Of a stretch of DNA of 64,000 nt, positions 1 to 10,115 are shown piece by piece; position 1 is the stretch's first letter; each line of letters opens with the position of its first letter. The DNA comes from an uncultured Oscillospiraceae bacterium (GTDB lineage: Bacteria; Bacillota; Clostridia; Oscillospirales; Ruminococcaceae): NCBI GenBank assembly GCA_910589145.1, contig CAJUSD010000008.1, forward strand, positions 33,245 to 97,244, read 5' to 3'. Made by a program: the position numbers and the translations under genes. A model generated the notes under the pieces. It saw only the letters and a program-made list of their open reading frames with translations, searched no databases and was not told the DNA's origin.

Positions 1-421
1 GCAAATTGTCATAATTTGGGAGATTTGCAACCATATCCCCATAACTGGGATAAGCGCTGGAAAGATTGTCTTTAATGTCCTCTGAAGTTATAGCAGCCCC
101 ATACCATAGGGTTTCCAAATCACGCGCTGCGGCTGAATAGATATTTTCTGATAAGGCGGATAATTCCCCCCGTGCAGCCCGGCGGGTAAAAATATTGTCG
201 CTGTACAGGGCAATATGATAGAGATATTCTGTTAAGTCCCCTCCGCTTTCGCTCCCAGCAAGCAGGGAATAGAATTCTGCATATTTTTCCGCAGCTTCAT
301 AAACGTCGTTAAATCGTTCTGAAAGCAGGGAGATTAAATGCCTGATAACAGGATCTTTAGCCGCTTCCCGATAAACTGTCAGGGAGGACAAACGGAATTT
401 GGTTTCCTGAATTTGCTTCAT
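1..421 (-). CDS. Partial DUF815-like AAA ATPase, N-terminal part only
   Basis: An open frame runs off the left edge, so only about 140 N-terminal residues are visible and the ATPase core would lie outside. The ATG at 421-419 has an AAAGGAG Shine-Dalgarno eight bases upstream, which fixes the start. The visible part is helical and contains an ALYSDNIFTRRAARGE-like stretch followed by AARDLETLW. From memory this resembles the N-terminal region of clostridial DUF815 ATP-binding proteins. No Walker motif is in view, so the family call is tentative. It follows the ferritin-like gene by 43 bases and probably shares its transcript. Confidence 0.5.
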   Translation of the reverse strand, partial: MKQIQETKFRLSSLTVYREAAKDPVIRHLISLLSERFNDVYEAAEKYAEFYSLLAGSESGGDLTEYLYHIALYSDNIFTRRAARGELSALSENIYSAAARDLETLWYGAAITSEDIKDNLSSAYPSYGDMVANLPNYDNL

Positions 422-464
422 GTTGTTGGCTCCTTTGTATGTCTCATTTTTATAAAATCAGAAA

Positions 465-857
465 TTATGTTTCGCCGAAAAGGGAAACATACAATTCTTC
501 CAAACGCTGGCGGTGTTTATCCGCCAGTCTCGCCTCTTCCTCAAATAGTTTTGCTGTTTCTTCTGCTCCGTCATGTTGGGCTTCTTTAGCAAAGAGAACA
601 AATAATTCTGATGCTTTGTAAGTTTCATAATCAATCATTTCTTTTAACAAAGACAATACTGACCGTTTTTCCATTTCTGGATAGCGTGCCAGAAACAAAA
701 GTGCTGCTGCATTGTCAGCCTGAAGTCTGCGTTCCTGAGAAATTTCCTTACAGCCATTCCTTTCTGCAATACAGGACGCTGCTGTGCTTAGGCAGCTTTC
801 TGTCATAAAGGCTGCTTCCAGATTTGCGTCAGTCTTAGGGGAATATTGAATTTCCAT
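465..857 (-). CDS. Ferritin-like (rubrerythrin-type) diiron protein without rubredoxin domain
   Basis: 130-residue all-helical protein. The first helix carries NLEAAFMTESCLSTAASCIAER, the position where rubrerythrins have their first metal-ligand Glu. The C-terminal half has YETYKASELFVLFAKEAQ followed by FEEEARLADKHRQRLEEL, matching the E-x(n)-E-x2-H type pattern of rubrerythrin-like four-helix bundles. The CxxC rubredoxin domain is absent, so it would be an erythrin-only member, probably acting in peroxide or oxygen detoxification in the cytoplasm. It starts five bases after the stop of the alanyl-tRNA editing gene and is likely in the same operon. The start has an AAGGAA ribosome binding site. 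The substrate cannot be told from sequence. Confidence 0.6.
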   Translation of the reverse strand: MEIQYSPKTDANLEAAFMTESCLSTAASCIAERNGCKEISQERRLQADNAAALLFLARYPEMEKRSVLSLLKEMIDYETYKASELFVLFAKEAQHDGAEETAKLFEEEARLADKHRQRLEELYVSLFGET

Positions 858-862
858 TTAAA

Positions 863-2053
863 TCATTCCTTGATTTCCAGATTCCTGAAAAAGTCCTGGA
901 TTTTTTCTGCATCAGCCGCTACAGAACCCTGGACCAGATCAGCCGCGCCGCCGCCCCGTCCCTGTAAGGCGGCGTTTAAAGCCTTTCCATAGCTGCGGAT
1001 GTCTACAGAACTGCTTCCAAAGGCGTACTTATATCCTTGGGAACTGTCACCGGAAAAAATGGCCGCAACCTTTGCCTTGCCGCACAAAAAGGAGCAGTAT
1101 TGCCTGAGTTCTGCGGGGGATAACCCTGGGGCTTCCACCAGAAATAAGAGCTGTTGTCCATCAGGCAGAGTGGAAACCTTGGCTTCAAAGGCTTCCTTCC
1201 GGGCCTGTGCCAATTTCTGGCGCAGGGATGCAGATTCCTCTTGAAGCCGTTCTACAGCTGGGGCGATCTCTGACTGCTTAGCAGACAACAGGCTGGAAAT
1301 CTGCGCTGCACTGTCCAAAAGCTTCCCATAATGTTCTAACGCTCCCATCCCCATTTGAACAGTCAGCCGAACGCCGCCTTTATGCTTTTGGCAGGAAACA
1401 ATTTTCAGCGCCCCTACTTCTCCGGTTCGGCGGGTATGTACACCACAGCAGGCACAGACATCTGTATCCTCTATGGTGACAATCCGTACAGGGCCTGTTA
1501 ATTCCTTTTTGCTTCGATACTGCATCCGGCTTCTTGCATCTTCCGGCGGATAGTCTGCAGCAACTGGCAGATCTGCCCATATTGCTTGATTGGAGAGGCG
1601 TTCCAGTCTAGGAATATCCTCTGGGGATATCTCGCCGTTGAAGTCCACTGTCACGCCGTCTGCACCCATATGAAATCCGACATTTTCATAACCATAAAGC
1701 TTATGGACAATGCCGGAAAGAATATGTTCTCCTGTATGCTGCTGCATCAGGGAAAGCCGACGGATCCAATCAATACATCCTTCTATTTCTGATCCAATTT
1801 CTAATGGGGACGATGTCATATGTAAAATCTCGCCATCCCGTTCTTTTACATCTATCACGGGGATACCACCTAAAAGCCCATGATCGGCGGGCTGCCCTCC
1901 GCCTTCAGGGTAAAACGCAGTTTGGTTCAAAATGGTTTCCCATAGACTGCTGTCCTTTGGACTGGGACAGCAGTCCAGGACTTTTGCTGTAAAATAAATT
2001 TTATGGGAATCTTCGTAATATAAACGGGCTGTTTTACTATTAGCCATATCCAT
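863..2053 (-). CDS. AlaX-type alanyl-tRNA editing protein with DHHA1 domain
   Basis: 396 residues, length of the long AlaX class. The N-terminal part is a beta-barrel plus the tRNA second-additional-domain fold: zinc ligands are in HTGEH (about residues 106-110) and in the CACCGVH segment near 197-203. The C-terminal part ends with a DHHA1-type GRGGGAADLVQG motif. Such free-standing editing domains hydrolyse mischarged Ser-tRNA(Ala) or Gly-tRNA(Ala) in trans. The chosen ATG at 2053 has GGAAGGAAG eight bases upstream; a second ATG lies two codons inside. First gene of a probable three-gene minus-strand operon with the ferritin-like and DUF815-like genes. Confidence 0.88.
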   Translation of the reverse strand: MDMANSKTARLYYEDSHKIYFTAKVLDCCPSPKDSSLWETILNQTAFYPEGGGQPADHGLLGGIPVIDVKERDGEILHMTSSPLEIGSEIEGCIDWIRRLSLMQQHTGEHILSGIVHKLYGYENVGFHMGADGVTVDFNGEISPEDIPRLERLSNQAIWADLPVAADYPPEDARSRMQYRSKKELTGPVRIVTIEDTDVCACCGVHTRRTGEVGALKIVSCQKHKGGVRLTVQMGMGALEHYGKLLDSAAQISSLLSAKQSEIAPAVERLQEESASLRQKLAQARKEAFEAKVSTLPDGQQLLFLVEAPGLSPAELRQYCSFLCGKAKVAAIFSGDSSQGYKYAFGSSSVDIRSYGKALNAALQGRGGGAADLVQGSVAADAEKIQDFFRNLEIKE

Positions 2054-2379
2054 AAAAATTTCTTCCTTCCTATTAACAGGTTCTCCTTTTCTAATCTTAT
2101 AGTGTAATGGTTTTTATATTTTTTTGCAATATAATTCATACAGAATTTGTTAAAACCTTTTCGGAATTGCAGATAAAATACAATTCTTATAGGATTTATT
2201 TAAGCTCTGTTATCATTATATCCCATAACAAGGGATTATGACAAGCTGTATTGTCTTTACAGCGGCAAAAAACAAAGTTATAATAAAGTAGATTCACATA
2301 GAGCCTCTATTTCAGGCTGCGTTTGCGGATAATCTTTTCGTCATTTTTGCAATCAGCAAATAACAAAGGGAGAAAAAAT
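2054..2379. other. Divergent intergenic region between AlaX gene and SLOG gene
   Basis: AT-rich 326-base spacer between divergently transcribed genes. It holds a clear plus-strand promoter at 2256-2284 (separate entry) and presumably the minus-strand promoter of the AlaX operon, which I could not place with confidence. No ORF with a ribosome binding site and no RNA gene was seen. Confidence 0.6.
2256..2284 (+). promoter_or_regulatory. Sigma-A-type promoter for the SLOG gene
   Basis: TTTACA (2256-2261), 17-base spacer, TATAAT (2279-2284). The start codon at 2380 lies about 95 bases downstream, leaving a leader of roughly 85 bases without an obvious fold. Confidence 0.7.
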
Positions 2380-2889
2380 ATGCGTTGTTGTTTTTCAGGC
2401 CATCGCCGTTTATCCTTGGAAGAAATACAGGTCATCCAGCATGAACTATTATCTGTTATCGAAACGATTCTGATTGACCGCGAGCCATGTCAATTCCTTG
2501 CTGGCGGTGCGCTGGGATTTGATACGATTGCCGCTGAGACAGTTTTATTTTTCCGGGAAATTTATCCATGGATTCGTTTAATCCTCGTTTTGCCCTGCCA
2601 GAATCAAACAAAAGGCTGGCCTCAAAAGGAGATTGACCGTTATGAAAAAATCTGTTCCCAGGCAGATGAAATCATTTATACGTCCCAAGCTTACTATAAT
2701 GGATGCATGCTTTTCCGGGATCGCTACTTGGCAGAACACAGCGATGTATGCATTGCTTTTTTAAGGCCGAATATACAAAAGGGCGGAACACGGTATACAG
2801 TGAATTACTGCTTGGAAAAGGGTGTTTCAGTTGTTAATATCGCAGAGCGCTGCTTAATCCTTTCAAAAGAGCCAAAGATAGATTTATAA
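2380..2889 (+). CDS. SLOG-fold protein, DUF1273/YpsA-like
   Basis: 169 residues from the ATG at 2380, preceded by AAAGGGAG seven bases upstream; an upstream in-frame ATG at 2323 lacks a ribosome binding site. The N-terminus CCFSGHRRL, the glycine-rich GGALGFDTIAAE, and DRYLAEHSDVCIAFL match the YpsA/DUF1273 branch of the SLOG superfamily, Rossmann-like domains thought to bind a nucleotide or nucleotide-derived ligand. Role in this organism unknown; YpsA of Bacillus has been connected with cell division and stress. Transcribed alone from its own promoter; the kinase behind it has a separate promoter. Confidence 0.8.
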   Translation: MRCCFSGHRRLSLEEIQVIQHELLSVIETILIDREPCQFLAGGALGFDTIAAETVLFFREIYPWIRLILVLPCQNQTKGWPQKEIDRYEKICSQADEIIYTSQAYYNGCMLFRDRYLAEHSDVCIAFLRPNIQKGGTRYTVNYCLEKGVSVVNIAERCLILSKEPKIDL

Positions 2890-2923
2890 TGTGCAGATTG
2901 CCTAAAAAAATACAAAAAAATGT

Positions 2924-2952
2924 TTGACGTTATGTCATTCTAATGCTAAAAT
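2924..2952 (+). promoter_or_regulatory. Sigma-A-type promoter for the hybrid kinase gene
   Basis: TTGACG (2924-2929), 17-base spacer, TAAAAT (2947-2952), about 110 bases before the kinase start codon. Confidence 0.65.
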
Positions 2953-3064
2953 AAAAATAGCAGAATTTGTCTCATTATTTAAGTTGGTGAAGAAGGAGGG
3001 CAAATGAAATAGTTTTAGAGATGTTTGTTCTGTGGATTCCCGGCATAAAAAGGGGGACATAACA

Positions 3065-5992
3065 GTGAGGTCATGGTATCGGCAGGGTATTGCAGTCATT
3101 TTATTGTGCATTACGATTATATTAATTGTTTTAATAGGTCATCTATACTTTCAATATGTTTCCAAATGCGTTTATGAAGAAAGTACAAACTATCTGGTAG
3201 AAATTTACAATCAGGTCAATCATAACTTTCGATCATTTTTAGAAAAAAACTGGAAAAGCTTACAGGATTGGGTTTATTATATTCAGTCGGAAGAAGACGA
3301 TCATATACTAGATTTTATAAAGATACGCCAGAGAGAGTTCAAATTCTCTGAGTTTTATTTTATTGACTGCGAGGGGAATTATATCACGCCCAATGGGGGA
3401 AAAGGAATCTTTTTGCTGGAAGGGGGACAAGATTGCCTGTTTCAGCAGAAGGATCAACTTATCATAAATGAAACCCTCCCAACCGGGCAGGCTGTTACAT
3501 TGTTTGCGGTTCCTGTTTCAGAGGGAATATATCAGGATTTTCCTTATAAAGCAGTTGGAATCAGCTATACCAATGACGATATTATACAGTCGCTGGATAT
3601 TAACGCTTTTTCCGATCGGTCAAAATGCTTTGTGGTCTATACCGATGGAAGCGTCCTGCTGTCTACCCAAAATGGCGGAGGCATATTTGAAAATTACATT
3701 TCTTATCTTCGAGCTGAATCTGATCTGGATGAGAAAGCGCTGGAGCAAATGCGCCAGGACTGGGAAAACCAGGTTTCCAGCGTATTACGCTGCCAAATCG
3801 GTGGGGTGAGCCACTACATATCCTATCAGCTGGTAGGTTATCAGGATTGTGTGCTGTTAGGAGTCGTCCCTGAATCAGCCGCCAGTGCCAGTTTGATTAA
3901 AATTCAGCATGTTACCATTGATGTACTGATTAAAATTTTTTTATTAATCAGCTCTTTTCTCATATTGCAGTTTGTTTCCTATGTTAGAAAACAGCGAAAG
4001 GCAAGCGCCTTGGAAATTCAGTATCGGGAATTGATGTTTGACACCCTTTCCAACAATGTTGACGATATTTGTTTAATGTTAAACGGTGAAACCTGGGAGG
4101 TGGATTATCTCAGCCCAAATGTAGAACGCCTTTTGGGAATCACCCTAGCGGATGTCATGGAGGATATTTCTGTTTTGGGGGACACGCTTTCCAGTTCCGC
4201 CAGTACGATTTCAGCAGAGGAACTATTGTCAATTCCAATTCATGGCTGCCTCCAACTGGAGCGGGAACATATTCACCATAGCACCGGAGAACAGCGCTGG
4301 TACCGGGAAATGGTTTATCGTGAAAAAATTCAGGACACAGAAAAATTTATCGTAGTCATGTCCGACCGTACCCAGGAAAAACAGATGACCCAGAATCTTC
4401 AGGAGGCCCTCAATGCTGCTAAAAGTGCTAATGAAGCCAAAAGTCATTTCCTTTCCAATATGTCCCACGATATCCGCACCCCTATGAACGCAATTATTGG
4501 ATTTTCAGTTCTTTTGGCAAAGGATGCTGACCGACCTGACAAAGTAAGGGAATATACCCGCAAAATAGCAGCTTCCAGCCAGCATTTATTGAGTTTGATA
4601 AATGATGTACTGGATATGAGCAAAATAGAAAGCGGAAAAACTTCACTGAATACAGTTGAATTCAGCCTTCCTGAACTGTTGGAAGAACTTTATTCTATTT
4701 TGCAGCCGCAGGCGAAAGCAAAACATCAAACCCTTGAGTTCCATGCACAGGGACATCCTGCGGAACATTTGATAGGGGATAAACTTCACCTGAATCAGAT
4801 TTTGATTAACCTGTTGTCAAATGCAATTAAATATACACAGGAGGGCGGAGAAATTTCTTTTATTGTAGAGGAACTTTCTAAACATTCCACCCAATATGCA
4901 CATTTGCGTTTTATTGTACGTGACAACGGGTTTGGAATGAGCGGCGAATTCCTGGACACAGTATTTGATCCCTTTGCACGGGAAGTCAATGACATGACCC
5001 GTAAAATTCAAGGGACAGGGTTGGGCATGGCGATAACCAAAAACCTGATAGAATTAATGGGCGGTGTAATACAGGTAGACAGCCAGCTTGGAAAGGGCAC
5101 TATTTTTACAGTAGAACTTTCCTTTGCCGTTCCAGTTTCTTGGTCTGCTGAAAAGGATGCATTTTGGCGCCGCCAAAAGATATCAAGAGTTTTAGTTGCG
5201 GATGATGACGAAGATATCTGCCTTGAAATTCAGGAGGCAATGCGCAGAATCGGAGTAGACGTTTCCTATACAACAGAGGGAGAAGAAGCAGTGAAAATGG
5301 CAGCCCAAGCTCAAAAGGCAGGAAAAGCATTCCATGTTATTTTGTTAGATTGGCGGATGCCCGGACTGAGCGGGGCCGAAACTGCCCGGTGGATTCGGGA
5401 AGAGGTTTCAAAAGAGATCCCCCTTGTGGTACTGTCCGCTTACGATTGGAGCGATATTGAGGATGAAGCAAGAGAAGCAGGAATTGATGCATTTCTTCCC
5501 AAACCATTTTTTGTATCCACATTTCAGCAGGTAATGAGTACAATCCATCCAAATATAGAAGAAGCGGAGGATAAAACTGAACCAGAAGAAAGCGTTTTGG
5601 ATGGGCTTTTATTCCTTGCGGCGGAAGACAATGAATTAAACGCTGAGATTTTAAGTGAAATGTTAGATATGGAAGGCGCAAAATGCGAAATCGCAGTGAA
5701 CGGCAAAGTGGCGCTGGAAATGTTCCAAAAATCTGAAATCAATTATTATGATATGATTTTAATGGATATACAAATGGATGTTATGGATGGATATGAAGCA
5801 ACCCAGCAAATACGTTCCTGTAATCACCCAAGAGCAAAAACAATTCCGATTGTTGCAATGACAGCAAATGCTTTTGCGGAAGATGTTCGAAACGCTTTGG
5901 ATGCAGGTATGGATGGACATCTTGCCAAGCCCATTGATATGGCTGAAGTGAAAAAAATACTTGGCAGGTTAAGACAAACAGCCTTAAAATGA
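3065..5992 (+). CDS. Membrane-bound hybrid sensor histidine kinase with two receiver domains
   Basis: About 975 residues from a GTG at 3065, chosen because AGGGGG lies eight bases before it; a GTG at 3032 lacks one. Order: transmembrane helix about 8-30, extracellular sensor region about 31-282 (Cache-like by size, not proven), second helix about 283-307, PAS-like region about 325-440, HisKA with SNMSHDIRTPMN (His near 468), HATPase with DNGFGM and GTGLGM boxes, receiver 1 (ILLDWRMPGLSG, Asp near 762) and receiver 2 (ILMDIQMDVMDGYEA, Asp near 900). Receiver 2 has Asp where the conserved proline after the phospho-acceptor usually sits. No Hpt domain and no DNA-binding output, so a partner elsewhere is needed. 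Monocistronic between a promoter and a terminator. Confidence 0.92.
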   Translation: MRSWYRQGIAVILLCITIILIVLIGHLYFQYVSKCVYEESTNYLVEIYNQVNHNFRSFLEKNWKSLQDWVYYIQSEEDDHILDFIKIRQREFKFSEFYFIDCEGNYITPNGGKGIFLLEGGQDCLFQQKDQLIINETLPTGQAVTLFAVPVSEGIYQDFPYKAVGISYTNDDIIQSLDINAFSDRSKCFVVYTDGSVLLSTQNGGGIFENYISYLRAESDLDEKALEQMRQDWENQVSSVLRCQIGGVSHYISYQLVGYQDCVLLGVVPESAASASLIKIQHVTIDVLIKIFLLISSFLILQFVSYVRKQRKASALEIQYRELMFDTLSNNVDDICLMLNGETWEVDYLSPNVERLLGITLADVMEDISVLGDTLSSSASTISAEELLSIPIHGCLQLEREHIHHSTGEQRWYREMVYREKIQDTEKFIVVMSDRTQEKQMTQNLQEALNAAKSANEAKSHFLSNMSHDIRTPMNAIIGFSVLLAKDADRPDKVREYTRKIAASSQHLLSLINDVLDMSKIESGKTSLNTVEFSLPELLEELYSILQPQAKAKHQTLEFHAQGHPAEHLIGDKLHLNQILINLLSNAIKYTQEGGEISFIVEELSKHSTQYAHLRFIVRDNGFGMSGEFLDTVFDPFAREVNDMTRKIQGTGLGMAITKNLIELMGGVIQVDSQLGKGTIFTVELSFAVPVSWSAEKDAFWRRQKISRVLVADDDEDICLEIQEAMRRIGVDVSYTTEGEEAVKMAAQAQKAGKAFHVILLDWRMPGLSGAETARWIREEVSKEIPLVVLSAYDWSDIEDEAREAGIDAFLPKPFFVSTFQQVMSTIHPNIEEAEDKTEPEESVLDGLLFLAAEDNELNAEILSEMLDMEGAKCEIAVNGKVALEMFQKSEINYYDMILMDIQMDVMDGYEATQQIRSCNHPRAKTIPIVAMTANAFAEDVRNALDAGMDGHLAKPIDMAEVKKILGRLRQTALK

Positions 5993-6027
5993 AAAAAGGT
6001 CTTTCATTTAACTCACATTAAAGTAAA

Positions 6028-6068
6028 GTTGCGGGCACAGCTTTAGGCCGTGTCCGCAACCTTGTTTT
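6028..6068 (+). terminator. Intrinsic terminator of the hybrid kinase gene
   Basis: GTTGCGGGCAC and GTGTCCGCAAC pair (one G-U) around a short loop, followed by CTTGTTTTT. The T run ends at the purL stop codon on the other strand, so the two convergent genes share it. Confidence 0.8.
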
Positions 6069-9000
6069 TACCTGAAATACTCCACTGCTCCTTGGAACAG
6101 CTTCATATCCTTTTGCCCGTCTACATTAATATACACCCTGTCCCCAATCCGTTCCGAGTGCCCCATTTTCCCAAAGACCCTGCCGTCTGGCGAAGTAATT
6201 CCTTCAATGGCAGCAGCAGATTCATTTGGATTAAATCGGATATCCAAAGAAGGATTTCCCTCTAAGTTTACATATTGGGTTGCAATTTGCCCATTAGCAG
6301 CCAACTGTGCAATAAACATGTCGTCAGCCACAAACCGCCCTTCTCCGTGAGAAATAGGAATGGTATAAATATCTCCTACTTCTGAGAACATCAGCCAGGG
6401 AGATTTGTTGGAAGCGACCCGCAACCTTACAAGGTTAGACTGATGCCTTCCGATGCGGTTAAAGGTCAGGGTAGGACAATCAGCGTCCATATCGCGGATT
6501 TCCCCAAAAGGAACAAGCCCAAGTTTAATCAAAGCCTGGAAGCCGTTGCAAATACCGCACATCAACCCGTCGCGTTGTTTTAAGAGCCGGTGAACTGCGT
6601 CAGCAATGCGTGGGTTTCGGAAGAAAGCAGTAATAAATTTCCCGGAACCGTCGGGTTCGTCGCCGCCGGAAAAACCTCCTGGGATAGCAATGATCTGGCT
6701 CTCCCCAATCCGCTGTTCAAAGGCAGAAACAGATTCTTCTAAATCACGGCTGGCTAAATTCCGTATTACAAAGATCTCTGTCTTTGCACCTGCCAGCTCA
6801 AAGACCCTGGCTGTATCATATTCACAGTTGGTGCCAGGGAATACGGGAATCAAAACTTTTGGCTTTGCAACTTTAGAACTTGCCGTCAATACGGTTTTCC
6901 GTTCATAGGAGAAGGTAGGAACCGCCATTCTGGGAGTAGGCAGCAGGTAGGGGAAAACCGGCTGCAGCTTAGACTCCCAAACCTTTTGGATTTCATTCAT
7001 GGAAACGGTTTCGCCGCCCATGGAAATGGTATATTCCTCGGTAGTGTACCCTAACAGACTGCCAGTCGTTTCAATTTCTCCATCTGTTTCAAAAACAAAC
7101 CCTCCATAGGATTGGTCTGAATTATAAAGTTCATTTTCAGAGATGGGAATCTCAAAGCGGAAGCCAATATGGTTCCCAAATCCCATTTTAGTAACTGCTT
7201 CCATAACTCCGCCAATGGAGGCAGTCCAGACAGAGCGGACTCTGCCGGAAACAATCAGTTTTTCCATCTCATCAAATACATTCCGAACACTGTCAAAACA
7301 GGGGAGTCCATCCTGGTTGTAATGGGGTTTTATAGAATAAACCGGATTCCCTGCCTTTTTAAATTCCGGGGAAAGAATGTTGCTGGTATTGGCAACCGAA
7401 ACAGCAAAAGAAACCAAAGTCGGAGGAACGTCGATTTCTTCAAAGGTGCCGGACATAGAATCTTTTCCGCCAATCGCGCCGCATTTCAGTTCCAGTTGTG
7501 CTTCCAGTGCGCCCAGCAGTGCAGAGAGAGGCTTGCCCCAGCGTTCTGGCTGGTTTTTGGTGCGTTCAAAGTATTCCTGGAAGGTCAGCCAGCACTTGTG
7601 GTAGCTGCCGCCTGCTGCAATGATTTTAGCGACTGATTCCACAACAGCCAGCATTGCGCCGTGGTAAGGGCTGTACTGGGATAGGTAGGGGTTAAAGCCC
7701 CATCCCATTAGGGAACAGGTGGTAGTGTCCCCTTGAAGCATAGGAATTTTCGCGGCCATTGCCTGAGTGGGGGTAAGCTGATGTTTCCCGCCAAAGGGCA
7801 TTAAAACCGTATTGGCTCCAATCGTGGAATCAAACCGTTCCACAAGCCCTTTCTGTGAACAGAGGTTCAAGTCGGAAAGATGAGCCAAAAGCCTTTTTTT
7901 CAATGATTGCGGTTTCTTTTCCTCCTGCGGTATTTCCTGTACCAGAGCGGGGACAGAGGCGTCAGTATGCTTTTCCGCACCATTAGAGTTAAGGAAATTC
8001 CGGGAAAGGTTTACAATTGAAACGCCGTTCCAATTCAGGACAAGCCGTGGCTGTTCTGTTACAACCGCCACCTTTGTGGCTTCCAAATTCTCCTGGCCGG
8101 CCGCTTTTATAAATGCATCTGCATCTTCTTTGGAGACAACAACTGCCATCCTTTCCTGGGATTCAGAAATAGCAAGTTCCGTACCATCCAATCCGTCGTA
8201 TTTTTTGGGAACGGCATTTAAATTGATTTCCAAACCATCGGCAAGTTCTCCAATCGCTACAGACACGCCCCCAGCACCAAAATCGTTGCAGCGCTTAATC
8301 ATGCGTGTAATATTTCCGTTGCGGAACAGGCGCTGGAGTTTACGCTCTTCAGGGGCGTTGCCCTTTTGTACCTCCGCGCCACAGGTTTCCAGAGATTCCA
8401 GGGTGTGGCTTTTAGAGGATCCAGTCGCTCCGCCGCAGCCGTCCCTTCCTGTGCGTCCTCCTAACAGAATTACCACGTCTGAGGGTTCGGGACGCTTGCG
8501 TATTACATTTTCAATCGGGGCAGCGGCGATAACCGCTCCAATTTCAAGCCGTTTTGCCACGTAGCCGGGATGATATATCTCTGCCACATGTCCGGTTGCA
8601 AGGCCAATTTGATTGCCATAGGAGCTGTACCCATTTGCCGCAGTTGTTACAAGCTTTCTTTGTGGAAGCTTGCCTTTTAAGGTCTGTTCCACCGGGAGCA
8701 GGGGGTCAGCGGCACCTGTAACACGCATCGCCTGATATACATAGCTGCGTCCAGAGAGAGGATCGCGGATAGCGCCTCCCAGACAGGTAGCAGCCCCGCC
8801 AAAAGGCTCAATTTCCGTTGGATGGTTATGGGTTTCATTTTTGAACATCAGCAGCCATTGGCTTTCCTTACCGTCGTTGTCCACTGTAATACGGACAGAA
8901 CAGGCGTTGATTTCTTCTGATTCATCCAAGTCCTGCAAATATCCCTCTGCCTTTAAAGCCTTTGCACCGATGGTTGCCAAGTCCATTAAACAAACCGGTT

Positions 9001-9787
9001 TGTTTTCCCGTCCAAGTTTGGCGCGGATTGCCAGATACTTTTGATAGCTGTCCCGAATATAAGGGGGTTCAATTTCTACATGGTCTATAATGGTTCCAAA
9101 CGTGGTGTGGCGGCAATGGTCTGACCAGTAAGTATCAATCATTTTAATTTCCGTGATTGTTGGGTCGCGATGTTCCTCGTCACGGAAATAACTTTGACAG
9201 AATGAAATATCATCTTCGTCCATCGCAAGCCCATAAATGCTGATAAATTCCTTTAACTCAGCTTTTCCACATTGAATAAATCCGTTTAAAGTTTTAACCT
9301 CTGTGGGAATGGCATAGGAAGTTTCCAATGTCTCCGGCTTATCCAAAGACGCTTCACGGCTTTCAACCGGGTTAATCAGGTAATGTTTGATTGACATAAA
9401 TTCTGCGTCGCTGATTTTCCCGTAAATATAGTAAATCCGGGCTGTTCGGATAATTGGCTTTTCTTTTAAAGTGGAAATTTGGATACACTGGGCGCAGGAA
9501 TCCGCCCTCTGGTCAAACTGCCCTGGAAGGTACTCGCTGGCAAATACCCGCGCGTCCTGGGAGTCTGGAAGCTCGCTGTATGTTTCGTCAACCTGGGGTT
9601 CTGAAAATACGGAATCCCGTACCTGGCTGAAATCTTCATCCGTTAATCCCTGTGCGTCGTAACGGTTGAGCAGGCGAACCCTGTTTACGCCCTTTATCAT
9701 GAGGGCTGTTTGTATATCGGCTAAAATTCCCTGTGCTTCTACTGCAAAGTCCGGTTTTTTTTCTACATAAATGCGCTTAACTGCCAT
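6068..9787 (-). CDS. purL: Phosphoribosylformylglycinamidine synthase, single-chain
   Basis: 1239 residues. Converts FGAR, glutamine and ATP to FGAM in purine synthesis. One chain holds the N-terminal PurS-like region, two AIR-synthase-type ATP-grasp-like halves (for example KNETHNHPTEIEPFGGAATCLGG and GGRTGRDGCGG) and a C-terminal class I glutaminase with the Cys in MCGICNGFQ and His in ISHGEGRF. The start is the ATG at 9787 with AGGAG nine bases upstream, in preference to an in-frame ATG at 9844 that lies within the promoter region. It stands alone rather than in a pur operon. Length fits the clostridial and proteobacterial large form. Confidence 0.97.
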   Translation of the reverse strand: MAVKRIYVEKKPDFAVEAQGILADIQTALMIKGVNRVRLLNRYDAQGLTDEDFSQVRDSVFSEPQVDETYSELPDSQDARVFASEYLPGQFDQRADSCAQCIQISTLKEKPIIRTARIYYIYGKISDAEFMSIKHYLINPVESREASLDKPETLETSYAIPTEVKTLNGFIQCGKAELKEFISIYGLAMDEDDISFCQSYFRDEEHRDPTITEIKMIDTYWSDHCRHTTFGTIIDHVEIEPPYIRDSYQKYLAIRAKLGRENKPVCLMDLATIGAKALKAEGYLQDLDESEEINACSVRITVDNDGKESQWLLMFKNETHNHPTEIEPFGGAATCLGGAIRDPLSGRSYVYQAMRVTGAADPLLPVEQTLKGKLPQRKLVTTAANGYSSYGNQIGLATGHVAEIYHPGYVAKRLEIGAVIAAAPIENVIRKRPEPSDVVILLGGRTGRDGCGGATGSSKSHTLESLETCGAEVQKGNAPEERKLQRLFRNGNITRMIKRCNDFGAGGVSVAIGELADGLEINLNAVPKKYDGLDGTELAISESQERMAVVVSKEDADAFIKAAGQENLEATKVAVVTEQPRLVLNWNGVSIVNLSRNFLNSNGAEKHTDASVPALVQEIPQEEKKPQSLKKRLLAHLSDLNLCSQKGLVERFDSTIGANTVLMPFGGKHQLTPTQAMAAKIPMLQGDTTTCSLMGWGFNPYLSQYSPYHGAMLAVVESVAKIIAAGGSYHKCWLTFQEYFERTKNQPERWGKPLSALLGALEAQLELKCGAIGGKDSMSGTFEEIDVPPTLVSFAVSVANTSNILSPEFKKAGNPVYSIKPHYNQDGLPCFDSVRNVFDEMEKLIVSGRVRSVWTASIGGVMEAVTKMGFGNHIGFRFEIPISENELYNSDQSYGGFVFETDGEIETTGSLLGYTTEEYTISMGGETVSMNEIQKVWESKLQPVFPYLLPTPRMAVPTFSYERKTVLTASSKVAKPKVLIPVFPGTNCEYDTARVFELAGAKTEIFVIRNLASRDLEESVSAFEQRIGESQIIAIPGGFSGGDEPDGSGKFITAFFRNPRIADAVHRLLKQRDGLMCGICNGFQALIKLGLVPFGEIRDMDADCPTLTFNRIGRHQSNLVRLRVASNKSPWLMFSEVGDIYTIPISHGEGRFVADDMFIAQLAANGQIATQYVNLEGNPSLDIRFNPNESAAAIEGITSPDGRVFGKMGHSERIGDRVYINVDGQKDMKLFQGAVEYFR

Positions 9788-9839
9788 CTTTCCACACTCC
9801 TGTATTGTTGATTTCAGGTTAAGGGCTTCTCTATTATCA

Positions 9840-9869
9840 ATCATATCACAAAATCCGACGCGAAAACAA
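9840..9869 (-). promoter_or_regulatory. Probable purL promoter
   Basis: Reading the minus strand: TTGTTT (9869-9864), 18-base spacer, TATGAT (9845-9840), 52 bases before the purL start. The spacer contains CGTCGGATTT, a ten-mer also present in the spacer of the distal rimP promoter. Confidence 0.5.
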
Positions 9870-10115
9870 TAAAACTATATGAAAATTTTGGTGCATTCTG
9901 GGTTGTCCTTTTGTATGTTGTGTCTATTTTACTGGTGAATTTTGGGGACAGTGTTATGTGTAGCAAGGTTTTACAAGGGTTAAATACGGAAATCAAAATT
10001 CAGAATTATTGCAAAAAAGAAGCAGAAAACCTCCAGTGCGGGCACAAAGCAACGTCAGTCGCAAACTAAACCCGCAAGGCGCGAAACTCCTTTTGGCAGG
10101 CGTATTTTTTCTTTC